From positions 1 through 64,000 of the forward strand of contig JANYKN010000131.1 of NCBI GenBank assembly GCA_025361565.1: a DNA stretch of 64,000 nucleotides. The letters are read 5' to 3'. The position numbers were made by a program, and so were the translations under genes. The notes beneath the pieces were generated by a model, which saw only the letters and a program-made list of their open reading frames with translations, searched no databases and was not told where the DNA came from. The DNA is from Bacteroidota bacterium (lineage in GTDB: Bacteria > Bacteroidota > Bacteroidia > Bacteroidales > NBLH01). Shown in pieces: positions 34,822-43,683 of the stretch; the first letter of the stretch is position 1; the number at the start of each line of letters is the position of its first letter.

Positions 34822-37245
34822 TCAATCAATTTGTTTATTTGTATGAATAAAAAAAACGTAAAAAGGCATCATCACAAAAAAACCCATAATTGGAGGATCG
34901 AATGGACTACTACCACTAAAAAATGAAAAAAAGAATGCAATAAGAAAACAGATTAAAAGATCATCATATTTTTTCCGAAAGGAAATATAAATATAGAATG
35001 CTTTATAAAGTAACCAAATATAGATTGATAATCCAGATATTCCTGAATATAACAATATTGTAATAAATGGGTTATGCGGATAATCGCCTCCAGAGGAGTC
35101 AGTTTTGAATTTTTTCATAAACCAGTCATAAAAACTAAATCCATGTCCTAAAATCTTATTATACCATTTATATTCAGATTTCCACAATTCTCTAGCATAT
35201 AGCCAACGAGATATTCTACCTGCAAAGATTGTTTCAAGTAATTTACCATTATGCACTAAAGAATCTGTTTTTGTTTTTTCAGGTTTAATCTGAAAAGGTT
35301 TTGGATGATACTGAACTTGAGTAAGGTTAACAATGCTAATATCAGCTATGTAGAATTGTGAGTTATTTTTTTGTGAATTTATTGGAAAAACCAAATTTGA
35401 CTGATTATTTTTAAAAGTATAATTTGCTTTTACATTTAGCCATCCATTGCCAATAGTATCAATGTGGGGTTTGAGATTAATCTGATATCCTTCTCCTTCG
35501 TTTACCCAGAACCCAATATAAAATGGGATAGTTTTAGGGGCAATTGGTTTCAGTTTAAAAGCTATCTGATATTCATTATTTGCTTTAAACTCAATATTTC
35601 GACCAACATAATATAATGACCAGTTGTCATTGTCACCATTGCCACGTCGGATATTTGCACATTTAATTCCATCTATCCATTCAATTTTAATTTCCAAAGA
35701 ATCAGAACTATAAGCCCAAAAGCCAAGGTTATTGTCAAAATTTCCATTGCTTATTAAGTTTAGATCATTAAAAGATTCCGGATTAACAACATTTAACCAA
35801 TTAAATATTTTCTTTGAATTTACCACTTTTTCAGGATACTTTTCAATGGAGCTATCATGATTAAGATCAGTAATCACAACCTCAGAAATATTAAAGTCTA
35901 ATTTTTCATTATTAGAACTAATAAAGAAAATTATCCCGAATTGATTTTCAATAAAAGTATATTTTGCAGAAATTGAGTACCAATTGTTTCCTAATGGGCT
36001 AATTTCTTTGTTAGTTGAAAACGTACTCAGATTTCCGTTATTCAAATCATCCACCCACCAACCCAAATTCAGAGAATAGATATTACCTTGTATAAGCTGG
36101 GCTTTGAAAGAAATTTCATATGTATGATTAGCAAAATATGGTAGTGCCGGAGTTTCTGTATAAATACTTAGTTCACTCCGATTTAAACTTTCATAAGTTA
36201 TTCTTGTTCCATCTCCATAAGCCGTAGCAATTTTTCTAATATTTGTACCAACATTTTTCGATCTCCATGATTTATTATCAAATTTTACAGAATCAAAATT
36301 AAGATATGGAATTGACTTTGACGAAAGATTGTTTCTAGGCTCCCATAATTTATCATTAATATAATTAAAATCATTTATCCCAATAAAGGTTGCATAGCGG
36401 AAAATCATTATTGAAATTCTATCACGAGGTATTCTATGAAAAATAATAATTCCACTAAATATTAGAATTATTAAAGTTGAAATTAAAATTATTGAATTTC
36501 TAATGAGCTTTTTGCCTATAATTAAATATTTTATTTTATTAAGATTATAAGCAAAATAGGTAACAATCAAAATCAAAAATACAAATATACCCCTTCTAGA
36601 ACCAGACAAGATGATATTTACAGTAAATAAAAAAACAAAAATACTATACACTAACCTAGAGTACTTTCCATGAATTATTAAGTTTTTATTGTAAATGAGA
36701 ACTACAAGTCCAAGAATAATAAATATACTGTAAAAGTTATAATCAAAAGCAAGAGAATTACCCTGAGATATGTGAAATTTGTCAAGGAGGGTTGAAGAAA
36801 TGTGGTCACTATAAAGCAGCTTTAATAAATTTAAAAGTGATATACCCAAAGTTGTAAAAACAATACAATAAAGTATAAAGACTTTTGGTATTTCAATGTT
36901 CAATGAATCATTTATAATATATAAAAAGTAAAAAAATGAAAATACAATTAGTATCAGCAGCAGATCCTTTTGTAAAATAGAATTCGCAAGCTCACCATTG
37001 ATTATAACTAAGAGAAGATAAACTCCAGCAAGAATTGATGGAAGTAGAAAGATTTTTAGAAATGAAAATAATTTAAAATTCCAATCGAATCTGAATATAA
37101 ATAAAATTAGAAATATTGTATAACAACCTACAAATAAATACGTAAGTGGCCAAAATGCGGTTTTAAAATAATAAAATACAATTGATAAAGCAAGAAATCT
37201 AGCAATAAAATAATCAGCTTTATTAGTTAAAACTTCAGAACTCAT
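34822..37245 (-). CDS. O-antigen polymerase/ligase-like protein with duplicated extracytoplasmic insertion
   Basis: At 807 residues it is about twice the usual Wzy/WaaL size. Residues 15-290 hold about nine membrane spans with SGSRRGI at 214-220. Residues about 680-807 hold the Wzy_C-like end (ILGHGFSFYDWF, then GGDYPHNPFITILLYSG) and the last spans. Between them, residues about 295-670 form a large hydrophilic loop made of two related beta-rich modules, about 320-465 and 495-645. Each has LNLGWWVDD or YIGFWVNEG, then NNWYSISAKYTF or NGWLNVKANYTF, then a VVITDL or ISIVNL end. They look like carbohydrate-binding-module sandwiches. The likely role is polymerisation or ligation with substrate binding in the loop. 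Confidence 0.7.
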   Translation of the reverse strand: MSSEVLTNKADYFIARFLALSIVFYYFKTAFWPLTYLFVGCYTIFLILFIFRFDWNFKLFSFLKIFLLPSILAGVYLLLVIINGELANSILQKDLLLILIVFSFFYFLYIINDSLNIEIPKVFILYCIVFTTLGISLLNLLKLLYSDHISSTLLDKFHISQGNSLAFDYNFYSIFIILGLVVLIYNKNLIIHGKYSRLVYSIFVFLFTVNIILSGSRRGIFVFLILIVTYFAYNLNKIKYLIIGKKLIRNSIILISTLIILIFSGIIIFHRIPRDRISIMIFRYATFIGINDFNYINDKLWEPRNNLSSKSIPYLNFDSVKFDNKSWRSKNVGTNIRKIATAYGDGTRITYESLNRSELSIYTETPALPYFANHTYEISFKAQLIQGNIYSLNLGWWVDDLNNGNLSTFSTNKEISPLGNNWYSISAKYTFIENQFGIIFFISSNNEKLDFNISEVVITDLNHDSSIEKYPEKVVNSKKIFNWLNVVNPESFNDLNLISNGNFDNNLGFWAYSSDSLEIKIEWIDGIKCANIRRGNGDNDNWSLYYVGRNIEFKANNEYQIAFKLKPIAPKTIPFYIGFWVNEGEGYQINLKPHIDTIGNGWLNVKANYTFKNNQSNLVFPINSQKNNSQFYIADISIVNLTQVQYHPKPFQIKPEKTKTDSLVHNGKLLETIFAGRISRWLYARELWKSEYKWYNKILGHGFSFYDWFMKKFKTDSSGGDYPHNPFITILLYSGISGLSIYIWLLYKAFYIYISFRKKYDDLLICFLIAFFFSFFSGSSPFDPPIMGFFVMMPFYVFFIHTNKQID

Positions 37246-37267
37246 AAAAAATTACAATAAAATTCAA

Positions 37268-38485
37268 TTAAGAATAACAAGGTTTAATCAAATCCACAAC
37301 ATTATCGATCAATACCTTACGATCAAAATTCAAATGATAAAACTCCTTTCCTGATAATGCCATAGAATCTAATCTCTCTTTTGGCATATTGTACATCTCA
37401 ATAACTTTTTCAGCTAGTTTTTCATATTCTCCCGCATTTATTGCAAAACCTGCCTTTGATTCATTAATTATGTCTGCACCATCACCATTTATCATAGCTA
37501 AAATTGGCTTGCCACATGCCAAATATGATTGGATTTTTGCAGGTACCGTCATAGAAAATATTTTTTCATTTTTTAAGGTAACTAAAAGTATATCTGCTTC
37601 TCTGAAAAAATTCGGCATTTTTTCCATTGGATATCTTCCTATTAAATGCAAATTCTCTAATTTCATTTCATTTTTTTGTTGTTCGACCCATGTTTTCTTC
37701 CGACCATCTCCTACAATTATCCAGTGAATGTTTTTATAATGTTTTGTCAGTTCAACTGCTTTAACTATTGAGTCGAAATCCTGCGCATCTCCAACATTTC
37801 CTGCAAACAATATATAAAATCCTCCCACAGGAAACAATTTACAGATGTCTAAATCTTTATCCGCGACACTATTGAAAATATTCTCCGCCCAGTTAGGAAG
37901 ATATACAATTTTATTACTATTAATACCTTTTTCAACAATCGACTGCCTGAATGATTTAGATGAAATTAAAATAATATCAGAGTGCTTGTAAATATATTTT
38001 ACTAAAGATTCAATTAGGTTCAACACTACACTTGAATTTATATTACCAGCAGCAGTAAGACTCTCCGGCCACAAATCCTGTACCCAAAAAATCAATGGCG
38101 CTTTTGAAAAAAACTTATAGAATACAGCGGGAAGACCTACTGTAATCGGAGAGGGTTCGTATACAAAGATCACATCATTTTTTTTTTGCAGCCTAAAAAC
38201 TGCACTGAATGAGGCAAAAAAAGCAAAAGAAAAATAGTTAAGGAATAAGCGCAGTCCACTTCCACTTCCTCTTCTTATTAATGGTGATCTAACGATTTTT
38301 ATACCATTATAATACTCAATTCTCTTATTGAAAAAAGTATACCCTGGGAAAAAAATCCCGGCAGGATAATTTGGCTTACCTGTTAGAACTGTAACTTCAT
38401 GACCTCTTTCTTTCAAACCAATCGCCAAATCGGTTATTTTAAAGATCTCAGGCCAGAAATACTGAGAAATAATGAGTATTTTCAT
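37268..38485 (-). CDS. Glycosyltransferase, GT4 family (WbuB-like)
   Basis: A 405-residue enzyme beginning MKILIISQYFWPEIFKI, then GHEVTVLTGKPNYPAGIFFP and FVYEPSPITVGLPAV and the LIFWVQDLWPESL block, all typical of WbuB/WcaI-like transferases. The donor half has ILFAGNVGDAQDFDSIV and TVPAKIQSYLACGKPILAMI. WbuB-type enzymes transfer L-FucNAc or its acetamidino form in E. coli O-antigens. The WbuX/HisH/HisF genes directly upstream make that donor attractive here. It ends 22 bp before the polymerase-like gene. Confidence 0.8.
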   Translation of the reverse strand: MKILIISQYFWPEIFKITDLAIGLKERGHEVTVLTGKPNYPAGIFFPGYTFFNKRIEYYNGIKIVRSPLIRRGSGSGLRLFLNYFSFAFFASFSAVFRLQKKNDVIFVYEPSPITVGLPAVFYKFFSKAPLIFWVQDLWPESLTAAGNINSSVVLNLIESLVKYIYKHSDIILISSKSFRQSIVEKGINSNKIVYLPNWAENIFNSVADKDLDICKLFPVGGFYILFAGNVGDAQDFDSIVKAVELTKHYKNIHWIIVGDGRKKTWVEQQKNEMKLENLHLIGRYPMEKMPNFFREADILLVTLKNEKIFSMTVPAKIQSYLACGKPILAMINGDGADIINESKAGFAINAGEYEKLAEKVIEMYNMPKERLDSMALSGKEFYHLNFDRKVLIDNVVDLIKPCYS

Positions 38486-38576
38486 ATGAAGTTAAGAGTA
38501 ATCTGAATTTAGCTGAAGCCTAGATATTTCAAAGAATTAAAAGAATAGAAAAGAAGAATTGATTTAATGAAGGCAA

Positions 38577-39359
38577 TTATTTTAAACAGAAATTATCCCT
38601 TATTAATTTGTCCTTTTCAATCCTGTTCGGGTAATTAATAAGAACTGCTCTGTATACACCTTTAAATACAAAAAGACTTCCTGCAGCTGCACCAATCGTA
38701 CCAAATTTACTAATTAAAAGCCCTATATCCTGAAGAGATCCAGCTCCTCCTAATACTGTCAATGGAACATTAATAGATTTTCTGATCAAATCGACAAGGT
38801 TAAGATCATATCCTTTCATTAATCCATCCCCATCTATAGAATTGATAACAATTTCCCCAACTCCAAGTTTCTCCATTTTTACTGCAAAATCAAGTGGACT
38901 TATTCCTGTATTCTTAGTACCATTATGTATCCAAACTTCATATTTACCATCTTTAATATTTTTTTTAACATCTAGTACCACTATAACGCTTTGATTTCCA
39001 ACCTTCTCAGCTGAAAAAGATACGATTTCAGGATTTATAATAGCAGCTGAACTTAAAGCTACTTTTTCAACCCCTAAGCCAATAATTCTTGCAACCTGTT
39101 CGCTTGTATTAACACCGCCTCCATAACAAAGGGGCATTCTACACTCTGCAGCAAGGTGCTCGATCATTTTATAGTCAGGTTCCCTTTTTTCAATTGTTGC
39201 ATCAATATCAAGAACGGTAAGTTCATCAACTTCCTTTTCATTGAAAATTCGAACAGCATTAATCGGATCACCAACGTATTTTGGATTTTTAAAATTAACA
39301 GTTTTAACAAGCCCTTGATTTTTAACAAGTAAGCATGCAATAATTCTTGGTCTTAACAT
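38577..39359 (-). CDS. hisF: HisF paralogue of a sugar amidotransferase system
   Basis: A 260-residue (beta-alpha)8 protein of the HisF family: MLRPRIIACLLVKNQGLVKT, MPLCYGGGVNT, KNTGISPLDF, NSIDGDGLMKGYD and VLGGAGSLQD. At the position of catalytic Asp11 of imidazole glycerol phosphate synthase (IIACLDVK) it has Leu (IIACLLVK), whereas the Asp130 region (VLDVKKN) is kept. Loss of Asp11 argues against histidine biosynthesis. With HisH and WbuX it should channel ammonia to an N-acetyl sugar to form an acetamidino group, as for P. aeruginosa WbpG/HisH2/HisF2. It is 2 bp from hisH. Confidence 0.85.
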   Translation of the reverse strand: MLRPRIIACLLVKNQGLVKTVNFKNPKYVGDPINAVRIFNEKEVDELTVLDIDATIEKREPDYKMIEHLAAECRMPLCYGGGVNTSEQVARIIGLGVEKVALSSAAIINPEIVSFSAEKVGNQSVIVVLDVKKNIKDGKYEVWIHNGTKNTGISPLDFAVKMEKLGVGEIVINSIDGDGLMKGYDLNLVDLIRKSINVPLTVLGGAGSLQDIGLLISKFGTIGAAAGSLFVFKGVYRAVLINYPNRIEKDKLIRDNFCLK

Positions 39360-39361
39360 AT

Positions 39362-39976
39362 TTATAATTCAGCAAAGTTTTTAAGAAGTTGGACTCCCCA
39401 TTGATGGCTTTTTTCTGGATGGAATTGAACTCCATAAATATTTTTTGAATTCACAGCACATTCAAATTGAAATCCATAATCGGTTGTTGCAAGAACATCC
39501 TCTTTTCGATTGGTTTTAAAGTAATATGAATGTAGAAAATAGAATCTGGAATCAATATCAATATTTCTAAATAAATCATTATTCCTTACAGGGAGTACGT
39601 CGTTCCAACCCATATGTGGAAGAAGAGTATTATTCTTTAATTGTGATGGGGCAAATTTCTTAACTTCTCCATCAATCCATCCAAGTCCGGGAAGTTTTCC
39701 CTCCTCGCTGGAATTAGCAAGCATTTGCATTCCCACGCATACTCCCAATAATGGCAAATGATCCTGAAGGACAAGTTTCTCTATTGAATTCCGCATGCCA
39801 GAATTTTCAAGTCGTTGCATGGCAAAATCAAATGCCCCTACTCCTGGTAAAATAATTTTTGTTACATTCTCAAAATCATTTGCAGTTGATGCAATTGCAA
39901 CAGGAATATTAAGTTTGTTAAAAACATTAACAAAGGCTTTTACATTGCCCAAACCATAGTCAATTATAGCAATCAT
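39362..39976 (-). CDS. hisH: HisH-type glutamine amidotransferase paralogue
   Basis: A 204-residue class I glutaminase. Cys80 in LLGVCVGMQML is the nucleophile; His186 and Glu188 in VQFHPEKSHQ complete the triad. IIDYGLGNV at the start is the HisH signature. It supplies ammonia from glutamine to the HisF-like partner. The start overlaps the stop of the wbuX-like gene by 4 bp (ATGA at 39973-39976), and the next gene starts 2 bp on, so the three are made together. No other histidine genes are in the window. Confidence 0.9.
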   Translation of the reverse strand: MIAIIDYGLGNVKAFVNVFNKLNIPVAIASTANDFENVTKIILPGVGAFDFAMQRLENSGMRNSIEKLVLQDHLPLLGVCVGMQMLANSSEEGKLPGLGWIDGEVKKFAPSQLKNNTLLPHMGWNDVLPVRNNDLFRNIDIDSRFYFLHSYYFKTNRKEDVLATTDYGFQFECAVNSKNIYGVQFHPEKSHQWGVQLLKNFAEL

Positions 39977-41115
39977 CTAACTACTCTTTTTTCGAGACCC
40001 AGAATTTGCATTATTTTTGTACCCATATTAATCAGTTTCATATTGTTTTTATAATCCCGATAGGTTTTGTTTTTACCATCAAAAATATTTTGAAATTCAG
40101 CAATTGTTAAATCAAGTTTTTTTGCAACATATTCAAAATCCTGAGTCATTGTCAAATCATCTATCTCTGGTTTAGCAACCCGAGCAAGGGCTTCATCCTT
40201 TGTCATCTGATGTGTTAAAATAAGACTGGACAGGTGAGCTTTTCGTCTTTCAAATCCAAACTTCTTAGGCAGCCAATAGCATTCAACAAATCTGGTAAAA
40301 CGAGATTCATGATGCTTTTGAACATATTTTTGCCAACCAAAACGATCCGATAATTCTCGTATTGCATCTTCTTTTATATAGGGAACACTATTTAGAGGTT
40401 TTACTACCTTGATGCCTTTAATATATCGATAGTAAAGCTTATAAGTAAAAATATTTGAAGTTGGAAATGTCTTTAAAGCTATTTTCCCAAACCGTTTGTG
40501 TATATCATTTACAAATTTCAAATCTGTTGGATAGTAGGCACCCCACTCATTTGGTTCACGAACGCATTCTGTAGAAAAGTTAGCTCCTGTTAAAATGTAT
40601 TTATATCCATTCTTAACAGCATAATTATATAAAGAAGAGAAAAAAGCCAAATCTTGAGGAATGTCTATATTTGCTACCTGGGCCTTAAAAAAGGAGAGTT
40701 GCAAATCTTTCATTTCAGGCCAGTTTATTACTTCAGTTACAAGGTCAAGACCAAGTCCGTCTATAATCCGCTGAATATTATTCACTGAAACTTCCGAATT
40801 CCATCCAGCATCAACATGATATAAAAGAGGCCTTAAGCCAAGTTTTTCCTTTGCAATGTAGGCAACATATGAACTGTCAACTCCCCCGCTAATTCCAATT
40901 AAGCAATCATGATTAAGGTTTCTACCATCCTTTTTTATTTTTCGGACTATCGCATCCAACTCCTTTTCACCTTGTTCACCTGGATGCCAATTGGGCTTGA
41001 TATTTTGGTCAAAATTGCGGCAATAGTCGCAAACCCCATTCTCATCAAATGTGATATCCGGATCTGTAGTATCCATTATACATCTGGAACATATCTGATA
41101 TTTTTCGTGACTCAT
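39973..41115 (-). CDS. wbuX: N-acetyl sugar amidotransferase (WbuX/WbpG family)
   Basis: A 380-residue PP-loop amidotransferase. Two CxxC pairs (Cys9/Cys12 and Cys29/Cys32, in ICSRCIMDTTDPD and VCDYC) form a zinc-ribbon start. The PP-loop is SGGVDSS (76-82). FSTECVREPNEWG and LNSVPYIKEDAIREL are further family blocks. With HisH and HisF it converts a sugar N-acetyl group into an acetamidino group. Candidate products are L-FucNAm, ManNAc3NAmA-type sugars, or a 5-N-acetimidoyl legionaminic acid, since a legionaminate pathway lies 8 kb upstream. A promoter candidate lies 62 bp before the start. Confidence 0.85.
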   Translation of the reverse strand: MSHEKYQICSRCIMDTTDPDITFDENGVCDYCRNFDQNIKPNWHPGEQGEKELDAIVRKIKKDGRNLNHDCLIGISGGVDSSYVAYIAKEKLGLRPLLYHVDAGWNSEVSVNNIQRIIDGLGLDLVTEVINWPEMKDLQLSFFKAQVANIDIPQDLAFFSSLYNYAVKNGYKYILTGANFSTECVREPNEWGAYYPTDLKFVNDIHKRFGKIALKTFPTSNIFTYKLYYRYIKGIKVVKPLNSVPYIKEDAIRELSDRFGWQKYVQKHHESRFTRFVECYWLPKKFGFERRKAHLSSLILTHQMTKDEALARVAKPEIDDLTMTQDFEYVAKKLDLTIAEFQNIFDGKNKTYRDYKNNMKLINMGTKIMQILGLEKRVVR

Positions 41116-41176
41116 TTTTCAATTACTTTTTAAACGTTAATATTAGTCATTCAATTTTATTTTAGCTACCCATCAG

Positions 41177-41184
41177 CAAAATTA
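41177..41184 (-). promoter_or_regulatory. Candidate -7 element for the wbuX-hisH-hisF unit
   Basis: The minus strand reads TAATTTTG (41184-41177), matching TAnnTTTG, 62 bp before the wbuX start, in a 146-bp gap. No exact TTTG lies at the -33 distance; an imperfect TTTA is 16 nt upstream. Support is weak in such AT-rich DNA. Confidence 0.25.
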
Positions 41185-41261
41185 TATGCATTAAAATCAA
41201 TAAAAACTATAAGTTGAGGATTGTTGTACTTTTTAAATTTATAAAAATAATAAAGTCAATT

Positions 41262-42248
41262 TTACTCACTAATCGGTCTTTTTCTTATAGAATACATTAT
41301 ATCATGAAGTAATTTCGCCAAAACCGAAAAATAAAAAAGATGTGTTAGGTTCTTCGAATGAAAGGCAATTAGGGCTGGATAATTCCAGACATTTCGTCTG
41401 AGAGTGAACTTATGTTTGAGTTTATCCATATTACCAATAATTTTAATTGAATTCCTTTTTGGCATAAAACCGAACTTTTCTGCTTTTTTCAAATGACCTA
41501 CGGTTTTCCAGTCAAAACCCATCATCTCTGAAATTATCATATCAATTGCTCCTAGAGAGTTTGAGGCTGCAAACCAATTTACCTCAATCGGTACTCCGTT
41601 CATCGGACCGTTATCATCTAGTCCAAATTTTCCATCTAAAAACGCATACCTGAATTTAAGTTTCTCACAAACCTGATTGATTATTTCATTAAAAACATAA
41701 TGGTTTTTAAGCCTCATTGTATCAGGCAGACAGCCCCATTGGTTTTTAAGTGAAAGAGTTATCTTGGTCATGCAGTGCACCTTGGGTACAGGACATGAAA
41801 TAGAGAAATCAATTTCATTAAAGAAAAATGCAGGTAGTTCAATATAGTAAGGCTTATTTTTAGCCATTATCTCAACTGTAACACGTGGCACTGCAGATAA
41901 ATTTATGATCTCTACATTTGGGTATTTAGATGCCATTTCATTAAACCCCATTTCTCGAAGAGCTTCAGTCATTGAAAAGCTGTTATATCCTCCTTCTCCT
42001 TCACCAATATATATTTTGGTTGTGGAATTTATCTTCCTAAGTGCTGCGACAAGGCTCTCAACAAATTCGAGTCGAGTTGTAACTCCCTCCTTAAATTTAG
42101 GATAGGTCAAATTAGGTTTGATAAATACTGCCTTTGCATTCGCAAATGCTTCATCCAATGATAATTCTTTTATACATAAAGCAAATTGTTCCAACATAGG
42201 ATTAAATCCTTCTGCACTTTTATCAACAATAACAATCGGTTTCACCAT
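41262..42248 (-). CDS. DUF362 domain protein (short form)
   Basis: A 328-residue DUF362 protein: AKAVFIKPNLTYPKFKEGV, then IYIGEGEGGYNSFSM, FSISCPVPKVHCMTKITLSL and NQWGCLPDTMR, and later AIDMIISEMMGFDW. The order matches the 509-residue paralogue at 11108 (IKPNL, IPKIKTH, MKNLIG), with shorter loops. The reaction is unknown. Here it precedes the amidotransferase trio with a 146-bp gap and stands apart from the GT4 gene upstream by 173 bp, so it may be expressed separately. No signal peptide is evident; a short hydrophobic stretch occurs near the C-terminus (LFYFSVLAKLL). Confidence 0.7.
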   Translation of the reverse strand: MVKPIVIVDKSAEGFNPMLEQFALCIKELSLDEAFANAKAVFIKPNLTYPKFKEGVTTRLEFVESLVAALRKINSTTKIYIGEGEGGYNSFSMTEALREMGFNEMASKYPNVEIINLSAVPRVTVEIMAKNKPYYIELPAFFFNEIDFSISCPVPKVHCMTKITLSLKNQWGCLPDTMRLKNHYVFNEIINQVCEKLKFRYAFLDGKFGLDDNGPMNGVPIEVNWFAASNSLGAIDMIISEMMGFDWKTVGHLKKAEKFGFMPKRNSIKIIGNMDKLKHKFTLRRNVWNYPALIAFHSKNLTHLFYFSVLAKLLHDIMYSIRKRPISE

Positions 42249-42264
42249 AATAATATTTCGTTTA

Positions 42265-42298
42265 CAAAATTAAGGATTTAACTGTATCATTCCGTAAA
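42265..42298 (-). promoter_or_regulatory. Candidate Bacteroidota-type promoter for the DUF362 gene
   Basis: In the 173-bp gap the minus strand has TAATTTTG (42272-42265), matching TAnnTTTG. A near -33 element, TTTA, lies 22 nt upstream. The start codon at 42248 is only 17 bp away, implying a very short leader. The remaining gap is AT-rich without other recognisable signals. Confidence 0.3.
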
Positions 42299-42421
42299 GT
42301 TAGTCAAGTGACATTTTACTGTTTTTATTCAAAAATTATTCATTTTTGTTCAGAATGAAAATCAAATGCGGGTTAATATTGAGTTAATTTTCGAAAATTT
42401 AGATTAATCAGAGTTTTGACA

Positions 42422-43660
42422 CTATTTTCTATGTATCTGTTTAATAAAGAGTTGCCTGTTTTCCTCCATCACCACAGGGTCAGACAATCTTTCTAAGGCC
42501 ATTTCTTTTATCGATTTACGATTTGGCAAAAAACCACTAAGCTTAGCAGTTGCAAGGTTTTCAATTTTTTCTTTGAAAGGTTCAATATTCTGCAAATTCA
42601 AATCCCATCCTAATCCATCTTTCACCATATTTCTCCAAGGCGTTTCTGTGCTAATTAAAACTGGTGTCCCTGCAAGCAGGCACTCAGCAATTACGTGACC
42701 AAATGCTTCACCTCCGGTTGGAAAAAGAAATAAATCATAATTACTGAAAATAGAAACAACTTTGTCAGCATCTACGCTTCCCAGATAATTTACTTTCACA
42801 TTATCAGGCAAATTTTCAATTATATCCTGACATTCTTTCCAATATTCTTGGTTTTCTGCTGGCCCGTATATATCAAATATGACCTTAGCCTGTATACCAC
42901 TTAAAACTTCTAACGCGAAATCCAAATTTTTCTCACGTGCGATCCTCGAAAGAAATACAATTTTCAGGCGAATTTCTTTTACAGGATCAACTTTCCCAAT
43001 ATCGGATTCACATATTTGATTGTTCTTAATTGGAAAGTCACTTACAATATAAATTTCATCCGGTTTGGTTTTTAGGTATTTAATAATATCTTGCTTTTCA
43101 TATTTACTTGAAGCACGCCACACAACGTTTTTATATAAACCGATAAGTCTGGCTAATTTAATAAAAATGATTTTCTTAACAAATTTTTGCTTCAGGGAAG
43201 CCCAACCAAATTCACCCCAAGGAGCAACTATTACTTTTCGAAATCCTCTAGCATGGAAAAGCCTGATTATTAATACTTTAATCGTGAGTGAATCAAAGTA
43301 GCTATTAAGGTATAAAACATGATGTTCTGTTTTCTTAATTAAAGTTGAAATATGTTTGATACTACTCGACTTCTCAGATAAATAATACACCTCCGCGTTT
43401 TCAACTTTTTGCCATTCATCTAACCTGACACCGTAATAAGGTTTAGCATCACCAAGATCCCTATCTCTGGTTACGATTTTAAAATCAAATTCTTCATGCA
43501 AATGGTCAACAGTATTAATTGTAGTACGCAGAATTCCACCTGCTTTATAACCTGGCAAGTAATTTCCAATGAAAGTTAGTACAATTAATTTCTCTGAAGA
43601 ATTTTTCACTTTTTTAATATATCTATTAACATGTAAATTTTCAAAATCATTCACAATCAC
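42422..43660 (-). CDS. Glycosyltransferase, GT4 family
   Basis: A 412-residue GT-B enzyme. YLPGYKAGGILRTTINTVDHL is the acceptor-side glycine loop, FRKVIVAPWGEFG and WRASSKYEKQDI follow, and the donor domain has IVFLSRIAREKNLDFALEVL, FDIYGPAENQEYW and LFLFPTGGEAFGHVIAECLLAGTPVL with the EAFGHVIAE pair. This subtype (GT4 with the APWGEF-like motif) is common in Bacteroides capsule loci. The N-terminal 25 residues may be extra. Specificity is unknown. Confidence 0.85.
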   Translation of the reverse strand: MIVNDFENLHVNRYIKKVKNSSEKLIVLTFIGNYLPGYKAGGILRTTINTVDHLHEEFDFKIVTRDRDLGDAKPYYGVRLDEWQKVENAEVYYLSEKSSSIKHISTLIKKTEHHVLYLNSYFDSLTIKVLIIRLFHARGFRKVIVAPWGEFGWASLKQKFVKKIIFIKLARLIGLYKNVVWRASSKYEKQDIIKYLKTKPDEIYIVSDFPIKNNQICESDIGKVDPVKEIRLKIVFLSRIAREKNLDFALEVLSGIQAKVIFDIYGPAENQEYWKECQDIIENLPDNVKVNYLGSVDADKVVSIFSNYDLFLFPTGGEAFGHVIAECLLAGTPVLISTETPWRNMVKDGLGWDLNLQNIEPFKEKIENLATAKLSGFLPNRKSIKEMALERLSDPVVMEENRQLFIKQIHRK

Positions 43661-43683
43661 AATTTACTAATTCTTTAGGTTTC

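Noticed and set aside
38577-39976. HisF and HisH considered as histidine biosynthesis genes
   Set aside because: No other his genes are present, HisF lacks Asp11, and both are coupled to a WbuX-type sugar amidotransferase.
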